A stretch of 64,000 nucleotides of DNA, taken from NCBI RefSeq assembly GCF_044748305.1, contig NZ_JBIVFT010000003.1, positions 62,001 to 126,000 on the forward strand. Reading direction: 5' to 3'. The position numbers and the translations under genes are program-made. The stretch comes from Arthrobacter_E sp044748305. Lineage in GTDB: Bacteria > Actinomycetota > Actinomycetes > Actinomycetales > Micrococcaceae. Below the pieces are notes generated by a model. That model did no database searches, was not told where the DNA came from, and saw only the letters and a list, made by a program, of their open reading frames with translations. Shown piece by piece: positions 23,547 to 32,364 of the stretch (positions are counted from its first letter, which is position 1; each line of letters starts with the position of its first letter).

Positions 23547-24518
23547 TCACAGGCGGATTGTGACACTCCCTGAGAATTCCACGAAGCGGCGCTGCAACCG
23601 CTCCGGGTCAGGTCGCTCCGACGCCCGCCGCGGGACGCGTATGGCGCAACCGTCCATGTCCTGAAGGCCGTGCCTCAGCATCGAACCACCAGATTCCGCG
23701 AGCACCTCATCCTTGACCGATACGCGATAGTCCCCGTCGATACCGAGCAAATTGCCGTCATAGGCGGCATGGTGGAGTTTGCACAGAGCGAGTCCATTAC
23801 TCACCGCCGCGATACTCCCGGGAGCGCCGTCCGGAGTGATATGCGCCGCATCAAGAAGCACCGGTTGCGAGAGCAGGCACACCGCACACCGCGACTCGTA
23901 CGCGTGCAAGACCAACGAGCGAAACCGCTTCTGATGAAGTCGCGTCTTTATCCATCGCTCGGCGTATCGAGGTCCAGGAACAAGCGATTGGGACATGTCT
24001 TGGTACGAGTCGAGGGACTCCTCTAAGCCGAGGTATACGTAGCCTTCATCGGGATCGTCCCGTTCGACGAAAACTGGATATCGAGGCAGATACAGCGCAG
24101 GAAGGATCTCTTGGAACAAAATGAGTGGCGTCTCGCTGACTGCCGCCGCCCGAAGCTTTAGATTGCGCCCACTAGTCAGCGGCCGCCCCGGCAGTCGTTC
24201 GTACGAATACTTAAGGACTGCACCCCCAACGTCGTCCGCGTAAGGTCCTTTCAACGTAGTGGTGACCGATAGCGTCGCATCGAATCCCGCAGGGTTCCAA
24301 ATTCCGGTCTGGGCATCCATCAAGGGAATGACGCGTCCCTGATAGACGTACTTGGTCCGCAGAAATTCCCGCCGAAACTCGTAGCCGCCAGCCTCCATCT
24401 CCCGACGTTCAAGCCAAGCGAAGATGTCTCGTCGAATCGCTTCTTGCTCCGCTGGATTCCATCGAGCCGGACCCGACAAGCCGTGTTGCCCCGCAACCAC
24501 AGAATCACCCCCCGACAT
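23547..24518 (-). CDS. HNH endonuclease, COG3440-like predicted restriction nuclease
   Basis: 323 residues from the ATG at 24518. The C-terminal third carries an HNH domain: RCAVCLLSQPVLLDAAHITPDG, then SNGLALCKLHHAAYDGNLLGID, with both CxxC-type zinc or structural cysteines and the catalytic His. The N-terminal ~200 residues (RREFLRTKYVYQGRVIPLMD, GIWNPAGFDATLSVTTT) may read DNA or a modification, as in modification-dependent nucleases. No methylase or ATPase gene adjoins, so it is a solitary enzyme. An ORF extension to 24647 would overlap the divergent zinc-finger gene and has poor support. Possible type IV restriction or housekeeping nuclease. Confidence 0.82.
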   Translation of the reverse strand: MSGGDSVVAGQHGLSGPARWNPAEQEAIRRDIFAWLERREMEAGGYEFRREFLRTKYVYQGRVIPLMDAQTGIWNPAGFDATLSVTTTLKGPYADDVGGAVLKYSYERLPGRPLTSGRNLKLRAAAVSETPLILFQEILPALYLPRYPVFVERDDPDEGYVYLGLEESLDSYQDMSQSLVPGPRYAERWIKTRLHQKRFRSLVLHAYESRCAVCLLSQPVLLDAAHITPDGAPGSIAAVSNGLALCKLHHAAYDGNLLGIDGDYRVSVKDEVLAESGGSMLRHGLQDMDGCAIRVPRRASERPDPERLQRRFVEFSGSVTIRL

Positions 24519-24576
24519 CCGCCCAGACCTACATTTACTCCAGACTAATCCGATCACCCCGTGGGACCATCGACTC

Positions 24577-24912
24577 ATGCCGGCACAGCACGCCCCGACT
24601 CCCCCACCAGTCCTCGGCCCTACCGTCGATGACCAGACCCGCTGCATCCACTACCGCACCCCGGTCGACGTCGTCGCCATCAAGTTCGCCTGCTGCGGCG
24701 AGTACTACCCCTGCCACCTCTGCCACGAGGAAACCGCGAGCCATCCCGCCCAGACGTGGCCACGCGACGCGCGCGACGAACACGCCATCCTCTGTGGCGT
24801 CTGCAAACACGAACTCACTATCGAGGCCTACCTATCCGCGGACACCTGCCCCAGCTGCGGAGCCCTCTTCAACGAGCGCTGCCGCCTCCACACACACCTC
24901 TACTTCGACTGA
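24577..24912 (+). CDS. CHY-type zinc-finger protein
   Basis: 111 residues. The CHY pattern is complete: C-x-HY in RCIHYRTPVD, then CCGEYYPCHLCHEE, CGVCKHEL, CPSCGALFNERCRLHTHLYF. Ten or so Cys/His residues would hold two to three zinc ions. Relatives include bacterial single-domain CHY proteins and the eukaryotic Hot13/Pirh2 zinc modules; the bacterial role is unknown. It is divergent from the HNH nuclease with 58 bp between starts, so they may share a control region. Confidence 0.88.
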   Translation: MPAQHAPTPPPVLGPTVDDQTRCIHYRTPVDVVAIKFACCGEYYPCHLCHEETASHPAQTWPRDARDEHAILCGVCKHELTIEAYLSADTCPSCGALFNERCRLHTHLYFD

Positions 24913-25034
24913 GACCCCCGAAAGCACAGGCCTGATGCAGTCACATGAAGAAATATGTCCTACATTTGAACATTCTCTTCCCTTAGCCGCTACTCCGCCG
25001 ATAAACTCACAATCGGCCTCATGGCCAGTCCAGT

Positions 25035-25073
25035 GACGACGGCGCGTAGTACCCCCCGTTACGCGCCGTCGTC
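25035..25073. terminator. Terminator hairpin, 14-bp perfect stem
   Basis: GACGACGGCGCGTA (25035-25048) pairs with TACGCGCCGTCGTC (25060-25073). It lies between the CHY gene and the next gene on the same strand. Confidence 0.8.
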
Positions 25074-25127
25074 GGATTTAATGGCCAGAGGCAGATCGCC
25101 GACACGACACCTCTGGAGGAAAAACCC

Positions 25128-25445
25128 TTGATCTTCATCACCGCCAAGTTCCCGGTCAAGCCCGAGCACGCCGACAACTGGCCGGAGATCTCCCGCGCCT
25201 TCACCGAAGCCACCCGTGCCGAGGAAGGCTGCCTGTTCTACGAATGGTCCCGCTCGCTCAGCGACCCCACCACCTACGTCCTCATCGAGGGCTTCCGTGA
25301 TGATGAGGCCGGCGGCGCCCACGTGAACTCCGCCCACTTCAAGCAGGCGCAGGAGGAACTCCCGGCCTACCTCTCCCGCACCCCCGACATCGTGAACGTG
25401 AAGGTCGACGGCTGGTCCGAACTCGGAGAGCTTGCCGTCCGCTGA
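25128..25445 (+). CDS. Antibiotic-biosynthesis-monooxygenase (ABM) fold protein
   Basis: 105 residues, dimeric ferredoxin-like ABM family: MIFITAKFPVKPEHADNW, AEEGCLFYEWSRSLSDPTTYVLIEGF and HVNSAHFKQA. Members oxidise quinols or degrade small aromatic compounds without cofactor (YgiN type). The TTG start at 25128 is set by GGAGGA 7 nt upstream and by the family's usual N-terminus. It stands alone between two hairpins. Confidence 0.88.
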   Translation: MIFITAKFPVKPEHADNWPEISRAFTEATRAEEGCLFYEWSRSLSDPTTYVLIEGFRDDEAGGAHVNSAHFKQAQEELPAYLSRTPDIVNVKVDGWSELGELAVR

Positions 25446-25467
25446 CCCGGCAAGCCCAGCAGGCCCT

Positions 25468-25528
25468 CGCGAGACGGCAGTTGTTCACAGTGTTTCCGTT
25501 CAACACTGTGAACAACTGCCGTCTCGCG
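25468..25528. terminator. Long perfect hairpin (class A), 27-bp stem
   Basis: Arms 25468-25494 and 25502-25528 are exact reverse complements with a 7-nt loop. Arm sequence begins CGCGAGACGGCAGTTGTTCA, close to those at 2272 and 41934. It follows the ABM gene by 22 bp. Confidence 0.85.
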
Positions 25529-25670
25529 GCATCTTCACAGCGCATCGGGCCACCCGCGGCCACAACAACACCACTCCCGCCACAGACGCCCCACCCGTAT
25601 CCTTGGTCCCAGGGGAAAACTCGCACGCGCCCTCACCAGCGCGCACCACGCAGGCATGAGAACAGGGACC

Positions 25671-27545
25671 ATGAAAACACGACCGGTTGCGGCGTTCGCC
25701 GCCCTCCTTCTCAGCGCGGGTCTCCTGCTCGCCGCCCCGCCAGCCACTCTCGCCGCAACTCCCACCGGCACCGTGGCGGTCAAGACCCAGAAGATGTCCA
25801 AGCCGACGCTCAACAGTCCCCAACTGGGCTGGTACAACGCCAAGCAGAACCTCGCCCTCACGTGCTACGCCCGCGGCCAGGCGGTCACCGGTTACTTCAG
25901 CCCCTGGCTGCCCAATGGCGGCTTCGACGACCTCTGGTACAAGACGAGCGACGGCGGCTTCGTCGCCGACATCGATATCGACACCAAGTCCAACTCCCCC
26001 GTGACGCCCGCCTGCACCGATCCCTTCACCACGGCCCCGAACCCGACGGTGAGCGGAACCGCGGCGGTCGGTCAGACGCTCAGAGCACTGCCGGGCAGCT
26101 GGGATCCGGCAGCCACTTTCGGATACCAGTGGCTTCTGGCCGGAACACCTGTCGCAGGGGCCACCGCCCCCACGTGGACGCCGCCGGCGAGCGCCCTCGG
26201 CAAAACCGTCTCGGTCCGCGTCACCGGCAGCAAGCCCGGATTCGCCAACGCCACCCGGACCTCCACGGCAACGCCAGCCGTCACCCGCGGCACCCTCATC
26301 CCCGGCACACCCGTCATCTCAGGCATCCCCACCCCCGGCCAGACCCTCACCGCGACGCCCGGGACCTGGTCCCCCGCACCGTCCTACAGCTACCAGTGGC
26401 GGCGCAACGGGGCGGCCATCCCCGGCGCGAGCGGCACCTCTTACAAAGTCGTGGCGGCCGACACCAACACGGACCTGACCGTCCTCGTCACGGGCAACGC
26501 CACCGCCTACAACCCGGCAAGCGCACTCAGCGCTCCGGTCCGCGCCGGAAAACAGTTCGCCGCAGCACCCACACCGACCATCAGCGGAGGGCTCGACGCC
26601 GGCTCCCGCCTCACCGCCGTTGTCGGCACATGGTCTCCCGCCCCCGCCCTCGGCTACCAATGGCTGCGTAACGGCACCCCGATCGCCGGGGCGACCGGCA
26701 CCGCCTACGTCCTGACAGCGGCCGACGCCGGAACCTCCGTGAGCTTCCGGACGACCGCGAGCCTCGCCGGTTACGCGGCGACGTCGCGCACCTCGGCCGC
26801 GCTGGCGACCCGGCGCGCCTTCGCACCGTCACCGGTGCCGGTCATCCGCGGATATTTCGCCGCAGGCCAGACCGTCACCGCCCTCGCCGGCACCTGGGGT
26901 CCCGGCAACGTGGCGCTCGGCTATCAGTGGCTGCGCAACGGCACCCCGATCCCAGGAGCAACAAACAGCACCTTGGCCCTGAGCAGCGGCCAGATAGGCG
27001 CACAGCTCTCAGTGCGTGTCACCGCCACGCAGCCGGGCTTCACGACGGCGGTGCGCACCTCCGCGGCGACGGTGGTCTCGGCGACGACGGCGGGCCTGAA
27101 GCCCTACAGACTGCCGTTCCCCAAGGGCCGTTCTTATTCGATCCTGCAAGGCCCTGCGGAGCACGCCAAAGGCATCCTCCCGCAGTACAACAAGGATGCC
27201 GTGGACTTCGGGCTCGGCATGGGCTCGCCGGTCTCCGCCTCCGCTTCCGGGCTCGTGGTGTTCAGCGGTACGGCCACTGCCGGGGATGTCGAGGTGCGGA
27301 TCGATCACGGAAACAACCGCTGCACGCTGTATGCGCATCTGAGCCGGGTTTCGGTGACGGCGGGCACGCCCATCCAGCAAGGTCAGCTCCTCGGCTACTC
27401 GGGCCAGAGCGGCATGGCGTCGGCACCCCATCTGCACTGGAACGTGATCTACTGCGACTCCCAGATCAGCCGCGAAGTCCCCGACAGCGTCGAGCTCGGC
27501 ACAAAGTACACGGTGGGCACCATGGCCACGAGCCAGAACGGCTGA
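25671..27545 (+). CDS. Secreted M23-like peptidase with four Ig-like repeats
   Basis: 624 residues. A Sec signal peptide (MKTRPVAAFAALLLSAGLLL...ATLAA) is followed by ~90 unique residues, then four repeats of ~85-90 residues with GYQWLLAGTP / YQWRRNGAA / GYQWLRNGTP cores, and a C-terminal LytM/M23 domain (about 470-615: KDAVDFGLGMGSPVSASASG, LYAHLSRVSV, APHLHWNVI). The HxH zinc pair (HLHW) is present, but the position of the first zinc His (H-x3-D) reads K, so activity is uncertain. It may bind or cut cell-wall peptides outside the cell. AGGGA before the ATG at 25671 favours this start over 25656. Confidence 0.85.
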   Translation: MKTRPVAAFAALLLSAGLLLAAPPATLAATPTGTVAVKTQKMSKPTLNSPQLGWYNAKQNLALTCYARGQAVTGYFSPWLPNGGFDDLWYKTSDGGFVADIDIDTKSNSPVTPACTDPFTTAPNPTVSGTAAVGQTLRALPGSWDPAATFGYQWLLAGTPVAGATAPTWTPPASALGKTVSVRVTGSKPGFANATRTSTATPAVTRGTLIPGTPVISGIPTPGQTLTATPGTWSPAPSYSYQWRRNGAAIPGASGTSYKVVAADTNTDLTVLVTGNATAYNPASALSAPVRAGKQFAAAPTPTISGGLDAGSRLTAVVGTWSPAPALGYQWLRNGTPIAGATGTAYVLTAADAGTSVSFRTTASLAGYAATSRTSAALATRRAFAPSPVPVIRGYFAAGQTVTALAGTWGPGNVALGYQWLRNGTPIPGATNSTLALSSGQIGAQLSVRVTATQPGFTTAVRTSAATVVSATTAGLKPYRLPFPKGRSYSILQGPAEHAKGILPQYNKDAVDFGLGMGSPVSASASGLVVFSGTATAGDVEVRIDHGNNRCTLYAHLSRVSVTAGTPIQQGQLLGYSGQSGMASAPHLHWNVIYCDSQISREVPDSVELGTKYTVGTMATSQNG

Positions 27546-27616
27546 CATCACCGACCGGGGCGGTCAGCCCAGCACTCGGTAGGCTGTGATCACACATGGA
27601 CGAGCGGCAGGAACAC

Positions 27617-28405
27617 ATGAGTCTCAGCGGACCAGACGAGCGAGCCGTCTTCGCGGGCGAGCGGCAGCAACGCATCCTCGCCCTGCTCCGGGCCGAGGGG
27701 CGCGTGGATACACGGGAGCTCGCGGGGCATTTCGAGGTCAGTCTGGAAAGCATCCGCAAGGACCTCATCCACCTCGAACGCCACGGGCAGCTTCAGCGCG
27801 TCCATGGTGGAGCGATCCCCGCCGAGTCCGCCTCCTTCGAGCCTCCGGTCCAGGAGCGCACCGGCCTCTCCCGCGAAAAGACCCGGATCGCAGAGGCAGC
27901 GCTGGCGCATCTTCCGGCGGACGGCTCCATCCTGCTCGACGCCGGCTCCACGACGGAGCGCCTGGCGGATCTCGTGCCGAGCGGCCCTTCCTTGACCGTT
28001 TTCACGAACACCCTTCCGATCGCCCTGAAGCTGCTGGGCCGACCGAACCTGGAGGTCTTCACCCTGGGCGGCCGGGTCCGCAGCCGAACCCTTGCGGAGG
28101 TGGACGAGTGGGCTCTGCGTTCACTGGCCGCCCTGAACGCCGACGTCGCGTTCCTCGGAACCAATGGCCTGCACCCTGAGCGGGGGCTCACCACGCCCGA
28201 TGCCGCGGAGGCCCAGGTCAAGCGAGCCATGCTCAGCAGCGCCTGCAAGCGGGTCCTGCTCAGCGACCACAGCAAGATCGGTTCGGTGAGCACCGTCCAG
28301 CATGCGACACTCGAAGACATCGACCTTCTCATCACGGACAGCGGCATCACCAAGAGCCAGCTGGACGAGCTCCGCTCCGCGGGCCTCGCCGTCGAAGTGG
28401 TCTGA
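27617..28405 (+). CDS. DeoR/GlpR-family transcriptional regulator
   Basis: 262 residues. N-terminal DeoR winged helix (ERQQRILALLRAEGRVDTRELAGHFEVSLESIRKDL) with the signature VHGGAI, then the sugar-phosphate-binding domain (ILLDAGSTTERLADL, LGGRVRSRTLAEVDEWALRSL, AFLGTNGL). The signature reads IRKDL where most relatives have VRRDL. AGGAA before 27617 supports this start; an in-frame ATG at 27596, just after TAGGCT and the dyad GTGATCAC, could instead give a leaderless message. No sugar gene adjoins directly, so its target may be itself or distant. Confidence 0.88.
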   Translation: MSLSGPDERAVFAGERQQRILALLRAEGRVDTRELAGHFEVSLESIRKDLIHLERHGQLQRVHGGAIPAESASFEPPVQERTGLSREKTRIAEAALAHLPADGSILLDAGSTTERLADLVPSGPSLTVFTNTLPIALKLLGRPNLEVFTLGGRVRSRTLAEVDEWALRSLAALNADVAFLGTNGLHPERGLTTPDAAEAQVKRAMLSSACKRVLLSDHSKIGSVSTVQHATLEDIDLLITDSGITKSQLDELRSAGLAVEVV

Positions 28406-28548
28406 GGCCATAGGCGAGGATCCCCGCACCGTCAATGGGGACTTCAACCCCCGGTTTTCCGGTCCCTGAGTGCTGCCCATCCCGGGCCGATGACCTACGA
28501 TGTTGGCAGGGGATAATACAGTCGTTTGCCTATCGCTCGGAGGCCATC

Positions 28549-29715
28549 ATGTCGAACACCACACCTTCCTCGGGTCAGGAACCTGAGCGCGGGAAGCCTG
28601 GAGAGCAGCCGGGCAGTACGCCCCAGCCGCCGTATCCCGGGCAGGGTTCGTACGGCACTCCTCCGCCCGGTGCACCCCAGTTCGGCGGGAACCAGTACGG
28701 CGGAGGCCAGCAGGGCGGCGGCCAATACGGAACACCGCAGTACGGCACCCCTGGGTACGGAGCGCCTGGGTACGGAGCGCCGGGCAACCCGTTCACGCCG
28801 GCTCCCACCGGGCCGAAGGGCCTGGCGATCGCCGCTCTGGTCTGCGGCATCATCGCGTTCGCGACGGCGTGGATCCCGGTCATCAACATCGTCGCCCTCA
28901 TCGCCGGCCTCATCGCCATCGTGCTCGGCATCGTGTCCTTGGCCAAGAAGTTCAACGGCAAGGTCATGGCGGGCATCGGCATGGGGCTCGGAGTCCTGGG
29001 CCTCCTGGGTGCACTCCTGATGATCACCATTTTCGCGGCGCTGACCTCCACCGTTCCGAGGGCTCCGCTCGGTTCAGACCCCCTCAAGTCCTACAACGAG
29101 GAGCGGAACAAGGAGGTCTCCGTCAAATACGTGGTGACCACCACCGGGGCGGCGGACGCCCGCTACTCGACGCCCACAGGCTCTTCGGATGTCACCGTCA
29201 GCAAGGACTTCACCAAGGAGTTCACGGCCAAGGCCAGTGACAGCTTCAGGGTCTCGGCGAACTCCGCAGACTACAAAGATGCGAATGTCAAGATCAGCTG
29301 CGAGATCATCATCGATGGCCAGTCCGTCTCGAAGGAGACCGGCGAGGGCAAGAGCGCGAGCAGCAGTTGCTACTACTACAAGTCGTTCTCCCGATACTCG
29401 ACTCCTAAGCCCTCCAAGGACGTCACCGTGGAGTTCAAGGTCACCGCGAACGGCAAGGCCGACGTCGATTCCCGCTGGTCCGCCAGCGGCGGGTCCGGCA
29501 GCAGCAGCCGCGCCCTTGAGGTGAACAAGGACACCACCACCACGGTCCAGGCCAAGAGCGACGGCTCGCTCAGCCTGAATGTGCGAGGTCGCGACAGCGA
29601 GACCCCCAACCCAAGCTTCGGCTGCGAAATCCTCGTGGACGGCAAGTCCGTGTCCAAGCAGGAGAGCACGTCAGTCTACGGCTCGGCCCGGTGCACCTAC
29701 CGACCCGAGGACTGA
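28549..29715 (+). CDS. DUF4190-type membrane protein with Gly/Tyr/Pro-rich N-terminus and two extracellular repeats
   Basis: 388 residues. Residues 1-85 are rich in Gly, Tyr, Pro and Gln with tandem YGTPQYGTPGYGAPGYGAPG units. Two membrane helices (about 90-115 and 130-165; IAALVCGIIAFATAWIPVIN, GVLGLLGALLMITIF) make a DUF4190-like core. The outer ~200 residues contain two MmpS-like repeats (VSVKYVVTTTGAADARYSTP and VTVEFKVTANGKADVDSRW), each with a Cys pair. GGAGG precedes the ATG. Function unknown; probably membrane anchored with an exported domain. Confidence 0.8.
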   Translation: MSNTTPSSGQEPERGKPGEQPGSTPQPPYPGQGSYGTPPPGAPQFGGNQYGGGQQGGGQYGTPQYGTPGYGAPGYGAPGNPFTPAPTGPKGLAIAALVCGIIAFATAWIPVINIVALIAGLIAIVLGIVSLAKKFNGKVMAGIGMGLGVLGLLGALLMITIFAALTSTVPRAPLGSDPLKSYNEERNKEVSVKYVVTTTGAADARYSTPTGSSDVTVSKDFTKEFTAKASDSFRVSANSADYKDANVKISCEIIIDGQSVSKETGEGKSASSSCYYYKSFSRYSTPKPSKDVTVEFKVTANGKADVDSRWSASGGSGSSSRALEVNKDTTTTVQAKSDGSLSLNVRGRDSETPNPSFGCEILVDGKSVSKQESTSVYGSARCTYRPED

Positions 29716-29725
29716 GACCCATCGA

Positions 29726-29774
29726 GTGCTGAGAAATAGTCCATCAGGAACCCTGTCGGACGATTTCTCAGCAC
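29726..29774. terminator. Bidirectional terminator hairpin, 17-nt arms
   Basis: GTGCTGAGAAATAGTCC (29726-29742) pairs with GGACGATTTCTCAGCAC (29758-29774) with one mismatch. It lies between convergent genes. Its sequence is unrelated to classes A-C. Confidence 0.75.
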
Positions 29775-29785
29775 ACAAGACCCGC

Positions 29786-31270
29786 TCAACCCAGCAAGCC
29801 CAGGAATTCCTGGTACCGCTCCTCAAGGACTGATCCCCAGTGGTGTTGCGGCTCATGGCGGCGGACCACCGTGACCGCGGTCGCGACGGCCTCCCTCAGA
29901 CCCGAATAAGCCCCCACCCCGATCGCCGCAAGCAGCGCCGCTCCCCGCGCCCCGGCCTCGGTGGAGTCCGTGACCTCGACCGGGACGCCCAGCACATCGG
30001 AGAGCAGCTGCGTCCACGGCTCGCTCTTCGCCCCACCGCCGCACAACCGCGCAGCCCCGGAGAAGGAGAACGCCGAGCGAAGCGCGTCCACATGCCAGCG
30101 GTGCTGATGCACCACACCCTCCAGGACCGCACGGAACACGTCGTGGCGGTCATGACTGCCACGCAACCCGCTCAGCCGCGCACCGTCGGCCCCGTGCCCC
30201 AGCGGTGCCCCGTACAGATACGGCAGGAAATGCGGAGCGTCCCGGTACGCCTGCGGATCCAGCAGCCGGGCCGACTCGATCACTTCCGGGTAGTCGGCCC
30301 CGCCACCCCAGTTCCGCATGGCCCATTCGAAGTTCGAGGCGCTGCTCGGCGACGTCGACATGTGCAGCCAGCGGCCGGGTTCCAGGAACGTCCGTGCCTG
30401 CCAGCGAGGATCGCTCACCGGGCGGTCCCACACCAGCTGATTGATGCTGAAGGTGCCCATCACCAGACTCAGCGAACCCACCTCGATGGCACCGATGCCG
30501 AGGGCCGCGGCATCCACATCGTGGGCGCCGGTCACCACGGGCGTTCCTTCTGCGAGTCCCGTCTCCTCCGCGGCGGCCCGCGTCACGTGACCGGCGACGG
30601 CGGAACTCGGCACGAGCGGCGGCAGCAGCCTCCGGTGATGTTGGAGGTCGTAGATCCGCAGCGCCTCATCGGACCACCGCTGATCGTGCAGATTCGTGAA
30701 GGAGGCACTGGCCTCGGACGGGTCGGTGGCCACCTCCCCGGTCAGCTTCAGCCGCAGCCAGTCCTTGCAGAACAAGTACCAGCGGCTGCGCTCCAGCGTC
30801 TCCGGCTCGTTCCGTCCCAGCCAGCTCAGCAGGGACGACGGGCTGTACGGGGCGGGCACCTGGCCGGTCTCAGCCAGCGCCTCCTCACCCCGGGCGCCCT
30901 CGCCCAGCTCGGCCGCCTCGGCCACGGCGCGCGCATCCGTGGCGAGGATCGCAGCGCGCGTGGGCTCGCCGTCGTCGTCCACCAGATAGGCGCCGTCGTT
31001 GTGGCCGCAGAGACCCACTCCGGCCACCTGCGCACCGACGACGCCGGCCTGCACCAGACACTCACGGATCGCGGCCGCGGCGGCCCTCCACAGCTCGTGA
31101 GGGTCGCGCTCCTGCCAGGAAGCCCGCGGCGAGGAGGTCGCGACCGACGCCGCCCCGCGCGCCACCTGACGCCCCTCCTCAGTGAAGAGGACCGCCTTGG
31201 TGAAGGTCTGGCCCGCATCCAGCCCCAGGAAGTACCGCTCGGTCCGTTGGCCCCCGGCGCTCAACGCCAT
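29786..31270 (-). CDS. FGGY-family carbohydrate kinase
   Basis: 494 residues. The first phosphate loop FLGLDAGQTFTKAVLF, the substrate-site motif VGLCGHNDGAYLVDDDG, and the second-domain ATP motifs VVTGAHDVDAAALGIG and LCGGGAKSEPWTQLLSDVLG are intact. The GHNDG motif and surrounding sequence suggest the L-xylulose/erythritol-type subgroup rather than glycerol kinase. It would phosphorylate a ketose or polyol with ATP. It is last in the sugar ABC operon and overlaps the preceding dehydrogenase by 10 bp. Exact sugar unknown. Confidence 0.88.
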   Translation of the reverse strand: MALSAGGQRTERYFLGLDAGQTFTKAVLFTEEGRQVARGAASVATSSPRASWQERDPHELWRAAAAAIRECLVQAGVVGAQVAGVGLCGHNDGAYLVDDDGEPTRAAILATDARAVAEAAELGEGARGEEALAETGQVPAPYSPSSLLSWLGRNEPETLERSRWYLFCKDWLRLKLTGEVATDPSEASASFTNLHDQRWSDEALRIYDLQHHRRLLPPLVPSSAVAGHVTRAAAEETGLAEGTPVVTGAHDVDAAALGIGAIEVGSLSLVMGTFSINQLVWDRPVSDPRWQARTFLEPGRWLHMSTSPSSASNFEWAMRNWGGGADYPEVIESARLLDPQAYRDAPHFLPYLYGAPLGHGADGARLSGLRGSHDRHDVFRAVLEGVVHQHRWHVDALRSAFSFSGAARLCGGGAKSEPWTQLLSDVLGVPVEVTDSTEAGARGAALLAAIGVGAYSGLREAVATAVTVVRRHEPQHHWGSVLEERYQEFLGLLG

Positions 31271-32310
31271 CCGAGCTCCCGGGCGTTGAGCGCGCGAGGC
31301 ACCCTGCCGGTCTCCGCGAACTCCGCGATGGCCTCGACCACCAGGCGTGCGGACATGGCGTTGGTGTCCTCGGTATCGCCGCCGAAGTGCGTGGTGATGG
31401 TGACGTTGTCCAGGGCACGGAAGCGGTCGTCCACGGCGAGCGGCTCCTCGTCGAAGACGTCCAGACCCGCGCCGGAGATGCGGCCCTCCGCGAGCGCCGC
31501 ATACAAAGCGTCGTAGTCCACCAGGCGGCTGCGTGAGACGTTGATGAAGTAGGCGTTCGGCTTCATGAGGGCGAACTGGGCCGCCCCCACGAAGCGTTCC
31601 GTCTCCGGGGTCAGACGGGCCTGGACGAGGACGAAATCGCTCTCCCGGAAGACGTCGTCCAGCGTTTCGGCGCGTTCGACGCCGGACGAGGCCAGCGCGT
31701 CATCGCTCGCATAGGGGTCGAAGGCGAGCAACCGCGGACGGAAACCGGAGATCCGCTCGCTGAAGATGCGGCCCACATGCCCGAACCCGACCATGCCGAC
31801 GGTGCGCCCATGGATCTCGATCCGTGCCCCCGGGAAGTCCTTCCGCCACGCGCCGGATTTCACTGAGGCGTCCGCCCGGGCGATGTTGCGGGCTTCCGCG
31901 AGCATGAGCCCGATCTGAAGCTCGGCCACGGCACCGGCGTTGCGTCCGAGCGCCTGCACGACGCCGATGCCGCGCCGGGTGGCCTCCTCGACATCGACAT
32001 TCTCCACCCCGGTGCGCGCCACCGAGATCAGCTTGAGTCTGGGTGCGGCATCAAGCAGTTCGCGGGTGACAGGGGCGAAGTGGAAGGCGATCGCCTCCGC
32101 CTCGGCGATGTTCTCCAGCATCTCGACGGGCGTCCCGACCGAGTTCGGGCCTTCGTGCTCCATGACTGTCTGGAGCGCGTGCTGTTCGGCCTTCTCGCCC
32201 GCCCAGTCGATGTAGCGGGGCTCCAGCCCGGTGCCTTCGAGGCACGTGGCGTAGCTCTGCGTGGGGATGAACTTGTCCCCGACCACGAGGACGGTCTTCA
32301 GATGCGGCAT
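31261..32310 (-). CDS. D-2-hydroxyacid dehydrogenase (SerA-like)
   Basis: 349 residues. NAD-binding motif VGMVGFGHVGRIFSERI with the aspartate in LLAFDPYAS; catalytic Arg in LISVARTGVENVD, Glu in GLDVFDEEP, and His near the end in VTITTHFGGDT. It oxidises or reduces a 2-hydroxy acid. It lies between the Zn-dehydrogenase and the FGGY kinase of a polyol operon, so a sugar acid or its phosphate is a more likely substrate than 3-phosphoglycerate. No ACT domain is present, unlike many SerA proteins. Confidence 0.87.
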   Translation of the reverse strand: MPHLKTVLVVGDKFIPTQSYATCLEGTGLEPRYIDWAGEKAEQHALQTVMEHEGPNSVGTPVEMLENIAEAEAIAFHFAPVTRELLDAAPRLKLISVARTGVENVDVEEATRRGIGVVQALGRNAGAVAELQIGLMLAEARNIARADASVKSGAWRKDFPGARIEIHGRTVGMVGFGHVGRIFSERISGFRPRLLAFDPYASDDALASSGVERAETLDDVFRESDFVLVQARLTPETERFVGAAQFALMKPNAYFINVSRSRLVDYDALYAALAEGRISGAGLDVFDEEPLAVDDRFRALDNVTITTHFGGDTEDTNAMSARLVVEAIAEFAETGRVPRALNARELGWR

Positions 32311-32364
32311 GGTGAGTGTGTCCTTTATACGCTGATGATTCAGAGGTTAGGGGGTCCGGAAGCT

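Noticed and set aside
25481..26671. 396-codon plus-strand frame overlapping the M23 protein gene
   Set aside because: It is a shifted reading of the Ig-like repeats, dominated by Arg and His, with no signal or domain.
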